From Dichomitus squalens LYAD-421 SS1 (lineage: Eukaryota; Basidiomycota; Agaricomycetes; Polyporales; Polyporaceae), in contig NW_006766940.1 in the NCBI RefSeq assembly GCF_000275845.1, positions 1 to 41,025 on the forward strand: DNA of 41,025 nucleotides, read 5' to 3'. This document shows, piece after piece, positions 1 to 9,928 of the stretch (position 1 is the stretch's first letter; every line of letters begins with the position of its first letter). Made by a program: the position numbers and the translations under genes. The notes below the pieces were generated by a model that was given only the letters and a program-made list of their open reading frames with translations, had not been told where the DNA came from and did not search any database.

Positions 1-378
1 TGGGGGTACAGAGGTCCCCTATATATACTACTGTACATCTGTGGCTACGTAGTACTATACAGTACATTCCCAGGATGCACAGTTGCACAGAGAAGCAGTG
101 CGTACACAGCGAAGCTGTGTGTGTACCACATGAGTAGTACAGCCTCGGTTATTGCAGTAACCGGCTGTGCCGTTCCATATCTTGTGACGGCTGTGTTAGG
201 CAAGCTGTGTAAACCAGCGCCTGTTCAACAGTCCGTTGCACGCCGGGCCGGATCATCGGATGTTCTCACTAACTAGCCGAGTGGCACAGTCCTTCAGAAG
301 TTGAGCCACTCGACTTCAGATACCCCGGCGCAACCTCACCACCTTCCTTTCGTACCGGAGCGCCAGACATTTGGAGTC
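1..378. other. Left flank, no gene recognised
   Basis: No protein family is recognisable. The frame used by the downstream gene stays open back to about position 277, so an unseen upstream exon is possible; a pyrimidine-rich acceptor-like AG lies near 318. Confidence 0.4.
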
Positions 379-2098
379 ATGTTGAACAACGTTCCACCGC
401 ACGGTCGCGACCAGTACACAAGACGCGAAAGGGAACAAGAGAAACCACATCGAGCCCCACCAGACAAGGCAGAGCATATGCGGCGCAAGTTCTACGAGGT
501 GAGTCATCTCCCGTCATCCATCTCCGTGACGCTGTCCTCGGTACTAATATGTCCGTCACACGCTCTACTAGGGCGTGGATCGCGACGACCCCGAGGCCCT
601 CCTCCATGCGCCCGTTGCTCCATATCCTCCTATGGCGTGCCCCGCACGGCGGGGCAGCACGCCAACCGCAGTAGAGCTCGATATTGAGCAAGCGCGCCTC
701 GTTAACCTCGACATGCTTGAGTCGTCCTCGCTGACATGGGAGTGTAATATGGACACACTCTATCTATATCGCTCTCTCTCCATGGTATCGGCCGCACGTC
801 ATACTGACTACGTTTTGCGGACCTTCCACGAGCAAAACATACAAGAATTCGAGCAGAAGCTCGTCAAGGCGCAACAGGAGAGGCAGAAGGAGAGGTTCAA
901 GGCGGAGGTTTCTGCGTTCAATCGGCCCATACCCATTGCTCCCACTCCCGTGCCTGCACCTGCGTACCCAATATTTCAGCCTCCCCAAAGTCCCCAACCT
1001 CACTCGCATACCAAAATGGCCGGAGTAGCTTCATGGGTCGTACCACCGGACTCACTGGCAAATGCGCCGCCTCCACCACAGTATCACCCACACCCCTTGG
1101 GAAACGTATTGCTGCACGTAGCATACCCGCCATCAGACCCATCTGCGCCTCCACCTTCCCAAGTCCAACAGTACGGGTCAGGAATAGTACCCAACAACTT
1201 CCACTACGCCTCATACACACACGAGGGACACCCCCAGCTATCGCAGCGCGAGCATCTGTACCGACCAGAGAACGCACAACCTAGGCATGGCCCAAGCCGC
1301 GCAGTGCCTCCAGATATCCGGTATCCACGTGGTTTTGGGTACGGAAGTGCGTACGGCCCTGGGTCCTTTCACACACCGGGCCAGGGTCCCAGTATCACGT
1401 CTGTTCATGCTCCTAACCACGCCCCTCATCAACCTGATCACAGTGAAGCGTTCGGTCCAAGACCTAGTCATGACTCCGCCTCAGAATGGCAAGGCGCACC
1501 TGTACGAGGCCACAGTATCGTGCCGCAGTTTCCCCACGAAGCGTCCATTGACCCACCAAACTACACGTCCGTTCAGGGACCTGACATTTCCTCCTTCCCA
1601 AAGCCGTACGGCGCGCTCTCGTCCGCTCATCGGGACATGCCCGATCACGCACCCCATGAATTATCTCATAACCTATACATCGCGGCATCTAGGAGCCAGA
1701 AAAGCGGAGCGACCGACGGTGCGCGACCTGACAATCTGGACAACCCGCTTGCGGCATCCGACAACGGCGTGTCGTTCGACATCGGACCTGCGTTCCCAGA
1801 CAACTACGATCGCTTCTTCGGTGACAGGCTGACATCTGGTACCAACGACGGCAGCCCCTTTCCACCTGCGTCTGCATCCGAGCTTTCAGAAGGAGATGTG
1901 TTCTCTGATCTCCATATGGACGGTTTCTCACCGTTTCCGCCGGAGATGGCGTTCTTGATGTGGTCTGACAACACGTTGGCCAATACGAAAGAGTTTCCTG
2001 AAGCGCCTACATCTCGACCTGCAGAAGCACGAGCGTCGACATCGTCCACTGCCTTGGAGTCGGACAATGCGGCAGGGTCGGCATTGCGTAATTCGTAG
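379..2098 (+). CDS. Hypothetical Pro/Ser/His-rich disordered protein
   Basis: Two exons are proposed, 379-498 and 572-2098, joined by a 73-bp GT-AG intron (499-571) with a CTAAT-like branch site at about 543. The join is phase 0 and gives 548 residues. Residues 1-40 are strongly charged (Arg/Lys/Glu). A short acidic-to-helical stretch follows around residues 75-150, including a Glu/Gln/Lys-rich segment that could form a coiled coil. The rest, about residues 160-520, is low-complexity Pro/Ser/His/Tyr-rich sequence with a Ser/Asp-rich acidic tail. No catalytic motif, signal peptide or membrane segment is visible. The make-up resembles a transcriptional regulator or scaffold, but that is inference only. 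The start is the first ATG in the open frame; an additional upstream exon cannot be excluded. Confidence 0.6.
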
Positions 2099-3138
2099 AC
2101 ATAACCACTACATAATTTCACATTTAAGCGGTGTACTCGGATGTCCAGGAAGGATTCGGACTCATCATGTGTACTGTTAGACTTCTTCAATCTTCGAAAC
2201 CTTGTATTGATACGTAAGGCACCATTCTCACATCTGGCATCTCCTACAGACGTTGTCTTTGAACTGCAATATGCGACGGAAGCGGTCTAGATGATTGATC
2301 TCCAGCGAAGGACATAGGCGTCCTGCATAAGATGCGGGCCATATCATCCAGACTGGTACACCACAGCCAGGGACAATTGAAACAACAGAAGATAGAAGAG
2401 AAGGCGAGAAAGACGGCATGCCACAGGCCGTAGACCAGGGAACCAGTCAAGCGCATGCGCCGATCAATGTGAAGAACTTCGGACACACGAAGTCGCGCGG
2501 ACCTAAGTCAGACTTGGCAGGTATGCCCGCGACTACCCGTGAACCTCACTGGGGCTGCTTGCTGGTAATCTCAACGATTGCGAGTGCTCGAGTGCAGGGC
2601 TCGCAACTGTTTAGAGCGATATCTGGTGTCTCCGCGGAGCCGTGATATGGCATCGATGATCAAAAGGTGGAGTAGAAGAGTGGAGATCGGTACCCCTCGA
2701 ACCTCGAGACCTGCGACTCGTAAAACACCTGAGGTCGGTCTGACTATCCAGTCGAGCCCGCCGTAGTTGAGGCATCGTATAAGATGTTAGAGACGATGCC
2801 AGATCAAACCACACATTGTTGGACGCAGTGCCCTCAGGAGCTGAAAAGCGGACATAGAGGAGACACTAGGCTGACTTCCTCTGCGACTCGGGACGAATAA
2901 TGGGAAGGCCCACAGCACTTGGTTCCACCACCTTAGACACAGCGCGTCTTGATGCTTTAGCATTCGGATGCTTGAAAAGACTGACGAGATTGTCCTAGAA
3001 CTCTAGCTCGCACTGGCTTCCATCGGCACAACTCGGAGATGAGTAACGGGGGATAGGGGGGTACAGCAACGAGTTAAATGTTACATTTGTTTCACTTCGT
3101 CTTTCTGTTACATCAGCGTGGTCATATCCTCGCTGAAG
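2099..3138. other. Intergenic, no gene recognised
   Basis: Only short overlapping open frames of up to 80 codons lie on both strands, and none forms a recognisable protein or a convincing spliced model. The stretch presumably holds the 3' ends of the disordered-protein gene on the left and the YCII gene on the right. Confidence 0.4.
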
Positions 3139-3565
3139 CTAAAGCGGCTTGGGCGAGACCCAAGGACGGATCACCGTCTTCTCCTTGTCCCACTGTCGAA
3201 GACGCAAAGGTCAGCGTCGGTAGCAGGTAAGGTCAACTCGAACATACAACGTTCCCAGTCCAGTATACGTCGCTCTCGATGAGGGCCTTGACTTCGGCGT
3301 AAGAGTTTGCTTCGAAGATCATCAAGGACCCGGCCATTTTCTTCTCTGCGTCCGGCGTGTCGAGCGCCTCGTTCGGGGAGAGTATTGCACCTCCCACCTC
3401 TGCATGTACACATCAACCCCATCCCACAAGCGTGAAACAAACAACAAACTCACTGAGCCTGGGCTCCTTGTGAGCATTGGCGAGATGCTCCTCGCGAACT
3501 TTGAGTCGACGCTCTAAGGCGCCATCGTCCGTGTAGTCGGGAGCGTATACGGCGAAGTAGGGCAT
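3139..3565 (-). CDS. YCII-related domain protein (copy 1)
   Basis: Three exons on the minus strand, 3565-3454, 3399-3248 and 3192-3139, join in phase (introns 54 and 55 bp) into 105 residues. This is the usual size of fungal single-domain YCII proteins. The product opens with a beta strand ending in YAPDYTD and continues into an Arg-rich helix with REEHL. It then has the GGAILSP turn, a helix rich in Glu/Lys, the ESDVYWTGNVWDKEK block and a Pro-Trp ending, all in the order of the ferredoxin-like YCII fold. Biochemical function in fungi is not established; bacterial relatives include small dehalogenase-like and stress proteins. It is transcribed away from the ISA2-like gene with 266 bp between the start codons, so the two could share a promoter region. 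The start is the ATG directly before PYFAVYAP. Confidence 0.85.
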
Positions 3566-3831
3566 CCTTATCTCTCAAGACTGCCTCGGTCGCGGGGTGT
3601 CTTGACTCGGTCTCTTTGGAATCTTCGCTGCTTTTGTACACGGCAACAATGGCAGGAACGGTCCGTGGGGTGTCTAGAAAGCTGCCTTGGACGATCCAAT
3701 TTGCATTTAGCGCTTCCGGCCCGGGCATGCCGATCCGACGACTTAGTCATCAGCGACGCTCAAGGCTCGGTCACTCGTTCTTGATCCCGACCTCCTTGAC
3801 TCCTTACTGTGGCCGGCGAAGACGGTGAACC
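3566..3831. promoter_or_regulatory. Shared intergenic region between divergent YCII and ISA2-like genes
   Basis: The 266 bp separate two divergent start codons and must carry both upstream regions unless the transcription starts lie further out. No clear TATA box is seen; the assignment rests on geometry alone. Confidence 0.45.
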
Positions 3832-4807
3832 ATGACCTCAACATCCACAATCCTGTTTCTCCAACAGCCCTTAAGCCGCTCACTCAGACAATGTATCGCA
3901 GCCCCTCGTCGGTGCACGCACGATTGTTCTGACGCGTTGAGAAGCTGGTACTCTCGTGCGTCGCGAGACTCTGCTCCTGCTTCAGCTTTCGCACCCACGA
4001 CGTCCCAGTCTGCGTCTCGTCTAAGCCGCACGAATCCTGGAATTTGTTGGCCTGCGTCTTCACGAACGCTGTTTACTCCCGCTGGCAGCCGGAGAACATT
4101 CGTTTCGACCTCATCAGCACGCGCGGCACTCGCTCAGCGCCCACCTTCCCATCAAGCTCAAATTGTATCATACCCATCGCCTTCAGATATCCGAGAAGAA
4201 GATGAGGACGAGGACGCTCCCGACATAGACTTTGTTCCGCCAGAGGAGGCGGTCCTAGAGATGACGGACAGAGCAGCCGAGGTACGTCTGTCCACTTCCC
4301 CATTTACTCTTCCTCCTATCCTATCCAACCCTACTGGACGCGCAGCAACTCCGTTCAATTGCACAACGAGAGAAGGATGCTGCTGCCGCGTTGCGCATCG
4401 CTGTGGAGAGCGGAGGATGTCATGGGTACCAGTACAAGATGGAGCTCGCGAAGAGGCGCGAACGGGATGACTAGTGCGTGCATTCTCGTCACGCGCCGTA
4501 CATCGCCATGTTTGTGAGTGCTAACTGGTATTTTTTGCATGTACAGTCACTTTGTACACCCGCAGATACAACCGTCAAATATTTACGTCGATGCAGTGTC
4601 CATGTCGTTGCTCAAGGGGTCCGTGGTCGACTTTGCGACGGAGCTCATTGGGAGCAGTTTCCGCGTGCTAGATAACCCACAGGTGAGTTGTGGCACATTA
4701 ATTTACGTGCCCGATCGCCAAGAAATCTCATCATATATCGACGACGGCTTTCATAGGCGAAGGGGAGTGGTTGTGGATGCGGCGTCAGTTGGGAGCTCAA
4801 GCTCTAG
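3832..4807 (+). CDS. ISA2: Mitochondrial A-type iron-sulfur assembly protein, ISA2/ISCA2-like
   Basis: Four exons, 3832-4281, 4346-4473, 4547-4682 and 4757-4807, join in phase to 254 residues. The introns are 64, 73 and 74 bp, and the second has a CTAAC branch site. The first 110 or so residues are Arg/Ser/Ala-rich and almost free of acids, as in a long mitochondrial presequence, and are followed by an acidic linker. The A-type (HesB-like) domain starts near EMTDRAAE. It carries the three family cysteines: Cys175 in ESGGCHGYQY, and Cys244 and Cys246 in the C-terminal GCGCG motif. These ligate iron or a cluster. In yeast and humans ISA2 works with ISA1 and IBA57 to build 4Fe-4S clusters for aconitase- and lipoate synthase-type enzymes in the matrix. 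Assignment to ISA2 rather than ISA1 rests on the HPQIQPSN-like block and overall form and is less certain than the family. Confidence 0.9.
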
Positions 4808-5743
4808 CGGCAATATGTACTTCAGCATGTTTCGACAGGTACTAATGCAGTTCCTTTTCTTTCATGCGTTGAAACTTCTTTGTGGTGGTTCGGCCCGAGG
4901 TCTCCATACGGGTGTTTGCGCCATTCGTCAGCTTTGCAATCCCCGCCGACGGCTCCAGAGAACATCTCAGTTCTTCCCATCCCTTCGTGTCTCAGCATTT
5001 TCTTCACTGTCTCGTGAGTGGCCTTGGCCGCGATAGTCAGCCAGGTTGCTCGAAGCGTAGTCGGTATCAGCAGGCTCCCAAGGGTTCTTCGATGGCGAAG
5101 CATTCCATTTATGGCTCGTGCTTAGTCGCAAAATCGGCTACAACAAACCTTATCCTGCTTCCCTACGGGAAGTGGACCGTAACATTCATTGAAAGTGAGT
5201 TGCTCTCTATCTTCATTGCGATCGTAACGAGCCGGCGTTGTAGCGCAAATTACACGCGCCAGCGGCCCTCACGTTGCAACTGTTCAGCACTCGATGCTCT
5301 TGCGTCGGGCGCAGTGTCTCGTTACCCGTGCATTTTTAACCCATGCATTCCGCAGCGGTACAAGGGCATTGTGCTGGAGGCATATCGGGCTACCAGGTAA
5401 GTGATTGAAGTCTGGTTACATCCTCTAGCAGCTGGTGCTGTATCACCTATGTGCAAATCCCTATAAATCTGTGCGGACCATGTTACGCGGGAACCTCGGC
5501 CTCGGAGCCGCAACTATGAACAGTCAACCGTCTTCTCTGGCGTTCGGGCGGGCTTATGCCGATCGGAAAATGACGAGAGACCTGTCCGGCGGCTATGGCT
5601 TGCTCATCTGGCCTGGAATCACGTAGGTGCTTCCGATCTTTTGTCCTCGCTGAGATCTTGACGCGTGCGACGTCTATAAAGCTCAGTAGCATCTGTGACT
5701 AGAGTGCACCCCAATCTTCCTCTTCGACCATCGGCCGATAACT
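4808..5743. other. Intergenic, possible gene remnants
   Basis: No confident gene. A 93-codon minus-strand open frame (5103-4822) has a protein-like composition. A plus-strand stretch around 5350-5398 ends at a good donor (GTAAGT), but neither could be extended into a phase-consistent model. They may be decayed gene pieces. Confidence 0.3.
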
Positions 5744-6220
5744 ATGTCTGCCCCCACGCTAAAGAAGAACTACTTCTTGATCGTCGCCCCTGATCTGCCT
5801 GGGGCTAACGCAAACCGCGTGAAGCACACTCCCGAGCACCTCACGTACAACAGGCCGTTGAGTGAGAACGGGTATATCGGTAAGCCGGTTCACTGTTACC
5901 CGTTGCACCGAGCCGGGTCTCACAAGGTCGTCGTCTCTACTGCTCAGTGGCTGGAGGCGCCCTCCTCCCTGAGGGGAGCAACTCATCAGACGCGGGCGTC
6001 CATGACAATCTCGCTGGCTCCTACCTTGTCGTCCAAGCAGATACCATTGAGCAGGCGTGGGATGCACTCAAGAAGGACGTCTACTACTCGTCTGGAGAAG
6101 TGGTGAGTAGAGGAGCGAGGTATCTGGATGCAATGCTGATGACCGCATTGTCACTATCAGTGGGATCAATCGAAAGTTACTGTCACGCCTGTGTGGGTCG
6201 CACTGCCCAAGGTTGAGTGA
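5744..6220 (+). CDS. YCII-related domain protein (copy 2)
   Basis: Three exons, 5744-5879, 5948-6102 and 6161-6220, join in phase to 116 residues; the introns are 68 and 58 bp. The product shows the same element order as the copy at 3139-3565: a KKNYFLIVAPD strand, a His-Glu-His helix, the VAGGALLPEG turn, a NLAGSYLVVQAD strand, a helix ending KKDVYYSSGEVWDQ and a short Pro-Val-Trp tail. Intron positions match those of copy 1 in the turn before the GG block and just before the WD pair, so the two are paralogues. The N-terminal APDYTD motif of copy 1 is APDLPG here and several polar residues differ, so substrate preference may have changed. Start codon context is clean. Confidence 0.85.
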
Positions 6221-6569
6221 CGATAACATACTGCAGTTACAACGACAAATCATTGTGCTTTATGAGAAGGGTTGGAATCAATGTGCTTCTACTGCATACG
6301 GGCCAGTACCTGTGACACTCGGCCCTTCGCTGCGATGGAACGGAAGTCCATGTATCTACAGCAAATCCTCTGGACAGCCTCGTTTCTGACATGAGTTGAT
6401 CTTAGCTCAGTTAGCCAAGACCTAGAGACAGGTTGAGCAACGCGACATGCACCGAAATGAATCAGTCCCCTGTCGGGGGGGACGAACGAACGAAGGGCAC
6501 TGCACGCAGGACCGCTGACTATCCAGCGATTCGATGCCTTGCTTATGTTGCAAGCCAGATTCGGGGTGG
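6221..6569. other. Intergenic, nothing recognised
   Basis: No supported open frame. A purine-poor stretch with a G7 run at about 6475 lies just before the GEP4 fragment. Confidence 0.35.
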
Positions 6570-6930
6570 AAGGACGTTCACGCACACGGCTTCGAACTGA
6601 TACTGCGGCTCTTCACTCCATGCATCCGTCTCCTCACCCTCCAGCAATCGGCCCTCAATCACTCGTAGCATCAGTCCCTCCTCTACAATCCGTAACCCCT
6701 CCGTCCACACCGCAAGCGTTTCAACTCTATCCGTACGTGCCGGTCTCGAAATCTGTACATTCTTCGCACTCAAAGCCTGAGGAAGCTATTTGAGGACTAT
6801 GAGATTCGCCATGACACTACGTGTCGAAAGCCGGTCGTCCACTGTGACGAGCTTCTCGTGGCGTACGGGAAGCTGAAGGGAGCTCAAGCACGCTCGAATA
6901 TCCTGCTCTATGCAATGCTTCAAAGTCGAG
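6570..6930 (-). pseudogene. Broken GEP4 copy (exon 2 and exon 5 pieces fused)
   Basis: On the minus strand, about 30 bases at 6929-6898 match exon 2 of the intact GEP4 gene at 9929-11265 at roughly 26 of 30 positions. They encode the same DF.ALH.AGY motif. Directly after it the sequence follows GEP4 exon 5: an IRA..SSL..PVR.E.LV.V.DRL segment, then LAVWT.GL. The exon 3-4 region is absent, stop codons and frame changes interrupt it, and the family's DKDN catalytic motif is missing. It lies about 3 kb downstream of the intact gene in the same orientation. It is best read as a decayed partial duplicate and cannot encode an active phosphatase. Confidence 0.75.
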
Positions 6931-7386
6931 TTAGTTGCCAATTCCCATCATAGCTGCGCCGTCTTCCAGTGCGGATAAACGGAGAATAAGCGCAGCTGAA
7001 CACTGAAAACGAGGAAGGGAAGAGAGGAATACAGGCCTGCCGCCTAGCATGGAAGTGACGGTGAGGAAGTCGACAATATGACACCGACCTTGATCAACAC
7101 ACTTCCCAAGCAATCAAGTAGCAATCAAGTTGGAGTGATGTCAGATGTACCGCTCCGAAGCATCCGTACTCAAACCGTTTGAACGGTGCGGATAGCACGC
7201 ACAATTAGAGCCCAAATATAAAGAGATTGGGAGGAAAACGGACCCGGGACTCGGAAATGAGCCTAAGATGGTGACGGAAGCTGGACGACAAATCGCGCAA
7301 GTGACGTTATACTGTAGTAATATTCCGGAGTCACATACCGTGTCATTCCTTGGCCTGATTGGTTCCGAGTGCGGCTGAAGCATCAC
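6931..7386. other. Intergenic, nothing recognised
   Basis: Short open frames only. It separates the GEP4 fragment from the inverted-repeat element. Confidence 0.35.
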
Positions 7387-7780
7387 GTCATTGACAGCTG
7401 ATGTAAAAACCAGCGTCACAGTCCCCGCGCCCAGGGATGTGCTCGGATCACCGGAAAACGCCGGCCGAGCCCCAGCTACACCACACCGAGGACATTGCCC
7501 GACTCTGGTCCACTGCTGGAAGCACCTGCGCACAGCGGGGATCTGCATGGGAAGCATTCATGGGAAGCATTCCATGCAGAATATTGTGTGTTCTGTAGCT
7601 CTGAAACCTCGTAGAATGAGGCGGGGCACACTTCGCACAGTCACGGCGAGCTTGTCCCCCGACTGGGAGGTGGCCGGAGCGCCGGCTTGGGGGGCTCGGC
7701 AGGGGGCTGCCGCTGATCCGAGCACAGGGAGGCCTGGGGGAAACGCGACGCTGGTTTTTACATCAGCTGGAATCAATGAC
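7387..7780. mobile_element. MITE-like element with about 90-bp terminal inverted repeats
   Basis: A left arm starting GTCATTGA at 7387 and a right arm ending with its complement at 7780 are inverted copies. Twenty-three bases at 7395-7417 match 7747-7769 perfectly, and weaker similarity runs inward to about 7475 and 7690. The 394-bp unit has no coding capacity. Its centre holds a short tandem of the motif GGGAAGCATTC near 7550-7580 with flanking complementary octamers. The design fits a miniature inverted-repeat transposable element. No convincing target-site duplication was found, so the exact ends are uncertain. It sits in the 3' flank of the kinase gene. Confidence 0.65.
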
Positions 7781-7991
7781 TTACGAGACTGCAAACCCGA
7801 GATTCAATCCAACACGACTACAATTACGGTGGTTCATCCATGCTCCCCAAATTCGCCCGCTTGACCATCAATAATGCCATAGAACGATTCCTCTCGTGAG
7901 TAAGACTACTGGGAACCAGGAGCCAGCAAGTACTCAGTGCTTGGATACTACCCGTATAGTGCATTACAGTGTTGGTCACGAGTATAGCATC

Positions 7992-9203
7992 TCATTTAAT
8001 CTGCAAGCTGGAGGAGTTATACCAATGCCCTAACACAACTTTTGCCTCATTCAATCTAGGGCGTTCATTAGGGTCCGCCCTCGCACACCTTTTCAACACT
8101 TTTTCTACGCGGGAGGATGCCTCTCCATCTCGGAAAAGCAGACGGAGCGCCACACCTAATGTATACACCTCCGCCACCTCAGTCGCTCTTGATGTATCCT
8201 TCCAAGCATTAAAGGGGAACTTCCTCTGCCAGAGCGGCCGACTGTCCGCCCCAGATGCAGGAAGCTTGTAACACAATCGCCGACCGTCCTGAGAGAGCTC
8301 GACGGAATACCCCGCCTTCAGCTCCGGGGCGACCGCCTCTTCGTTCGCCCGACCCTGCTCGAAGTCGATCAGAACGGCATTGTCGTCCTCGTCGAGTACC
8401 ACGTTGTCTAGCTTCACATCGCCGTGGTACGTATGCCCCACGCTGTGAATGTGGTGCAAGCCGGCTGCAATCTGGGTTGCCCATTTCACGCGACAAGGAA
8501 GCGGGGTCATGTCCAAGTCGCCAGCCTCCTCGACGATGTCACGTATGCATCCGCCCGGCAGCCAGCGAAGAGCATAACCGCAGAGCACTTTTTGACCTTG
8601 GACAACGCGAGAGAGGTATGCGACTGGCGGACCGATGACGTTGGGGTGTGGCGGCATTGACCGCAGGACGTCAAACTCGCGGAAGAATCCAGCGACCATC
8701 GCACCAGTGGATGAAGGGGCTACCAGCATCATCACTGTGGGTATGCAGTGCACCAGGACGGTTGTCGAATCAGGCAGCAAGGCTCGCATTGCGTCCCTGC
8801 TTCCAGTATCGAGAAGTCGAAGAGCGACGACGTCGTGGATAAATATGACCCTCGGAGCACGGATGTCTTGCAGACTCTCGATGGGTGGTAGCCGATCAAG
8901 GTACATCGACTCCGAGTCCTGCAAGCTATCCGGGATGCCCGGACGCGAGCCCATCGTACGGTCGGGGGCAGTGTACGCCACGAGAACGGAGAGAGGAGAC
9001 GCGGCGAGGAGGGCAATAGGTGGCAGAGTCTTGAGAGCAGGGATGATATGTGTATTCACCAGATTCTTGACCGCGTTGCGATATGCCTCAAGTTCGGTGT
9101 CATCATCGTCATCGAATGCCCACCGAACAAGTTCGGTCTCCGGTGCTCCGGCGACGACGGCGTTCTCCTTCAAAAGGACATGGATAACACGCTGGGTTCC
9201 CAT
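7992..9203 (-). CDS. Protein kinase-domain protein
   Basis: From the first in-frame ATG (9203) the minus-strand frame encodes 403 residues without introns. The kinase C-lobe is clear. HGDVKLDN at about residues 260-267 is the catalytic loop with the proton-accepting Asp, the Lys and the metal-binding Asn. DFE at about 280-282 replaces the usual DFG but keeps the metal-binding Asp. An ERPRLNEA block near the end matches subdomain XI. No glycine-rich loop is obvious, and the N-terminal 120 residues are not kinase-like, so the N-lobe is divergent. The frame is open upstream to 9314 and beyond through splice-like signals at about 9320-9400, so an additional 5' exon is possible. Substrate and partners are unknown. 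The last 130 coding bases and the 3' flank also occur, inverted, at 20989-21331. Confidence 0.8.
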   Translation of the reverse strand: MGTQRVIHVLLKENAVVAGAPETELVRWAFDDDDDTELEAYRNAVKNLVNTHIIPALKTLPPIALLAASPLSVLVAYTAPDRTMGSRPGIPDSLQDSESMYLDRLPPIESLQDIRAPRVIFIHDVVALRLLDTGSRDAMRALLPDSTTVLVHCIPTVMMLVAPSSTGAMVAGFFREFDVLRSMPPHPNVIGPPVAYLSRVVQGQKVLCGYALRWLPGGCIRDIVEEAGDLDMTPLPCRVKWATQIAAGLHHIHSVGHTYHGDVKLDNVVLDEDDNAVLIDFEQGRANEEAVAPELKAGYSVELSQDGRRLCYKLPASGADSRPLWQRKFPFNAWKDTSRATEVAEVYTLGVALRLLFRDGEASSRVEKVLKRCARADPNERPRLNEAKVVLGHWYNSSSLQIK

Positions 9204-9928
9204 TGTTTGGACGGAAAAGAAACAGTCAAATGTGATCACAAGGATTTCGCAATCTTCCTGCTCGAGATAGTGCCCGCTGTATCTGAAATCGACGGGGACC
9301 CCAGAGTGATGCACACCGCTGTCCTATAGAACGTGAACCAACTTAGATGCACTACGGCCTTCGTATAATATCACATAACGACACACCGTGCATACCTCTC
9401 TTGGACTTGGATCGGCCATACGAGTCAAGAATGTCGGCAGCTTTGGATGAGAGAATGTTAGGCGTAAGATCGAAGTCACATCGGATGAACTTTAGATGGC
9501 TTACATTATATGATGGCGTATTGAGATCCTTGCAGCAAGGTCCCTCTCTACAACGTATCCCACTGTATGATTCAGCCACGGAGGGACGAAGAGGATGCGG
9601 GTGACAAGGACGGGGACGATTGCAGTGGAAAGAGATGCCCGTCCGTACTCAACTACACAGGACCACTGTCATGCGGCTAGGCCCGGGCTAGCTGGGCGGT
9701 GAATCGATAGAAGTCGCCAGGTGCGCCGCCCGTCCTAACAAGCTCCCGCTAAGGTATTCACATTGGATCTTGAAACTGTCGCGGAGTTGACGATAGCTCC
9801 TGGGCGCTCGCGTGGCATGGACTCGCAGAATAGTAAGGCAGAGCAGGGGGTAACATCATTACATCACGGGCTGTGGCGAATACAAGCCAGCTTCGCGGAG
9901 GAGTTTTCCGTGCCAATGCACGTACCTA
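9204..9928. other. Intergenic, possible upstream kinase exon
   Basis: Minus-strand open sequence at 9579-9396 ends near a GTATGC donor, and an acceptor-like TATAG lies near 9327. The phases do not close cleanly with the kinase frame, so no exon is claimed. The remainder, 9600-9928, shows nothing recognisable. Confidence 0.3.

Noticed and set aside
4822..5103. 93-codon minus-strand frame after ISA2
   Set aside because: It has a protein-like composition, but no family match, no splice partner and no clear promoter; kept as a remark only.
8635..9270. 211-codon plus-strand frame
   Set aside because: It is the antisense shadow of the kinase gene, with skewed Ser/Arg content.
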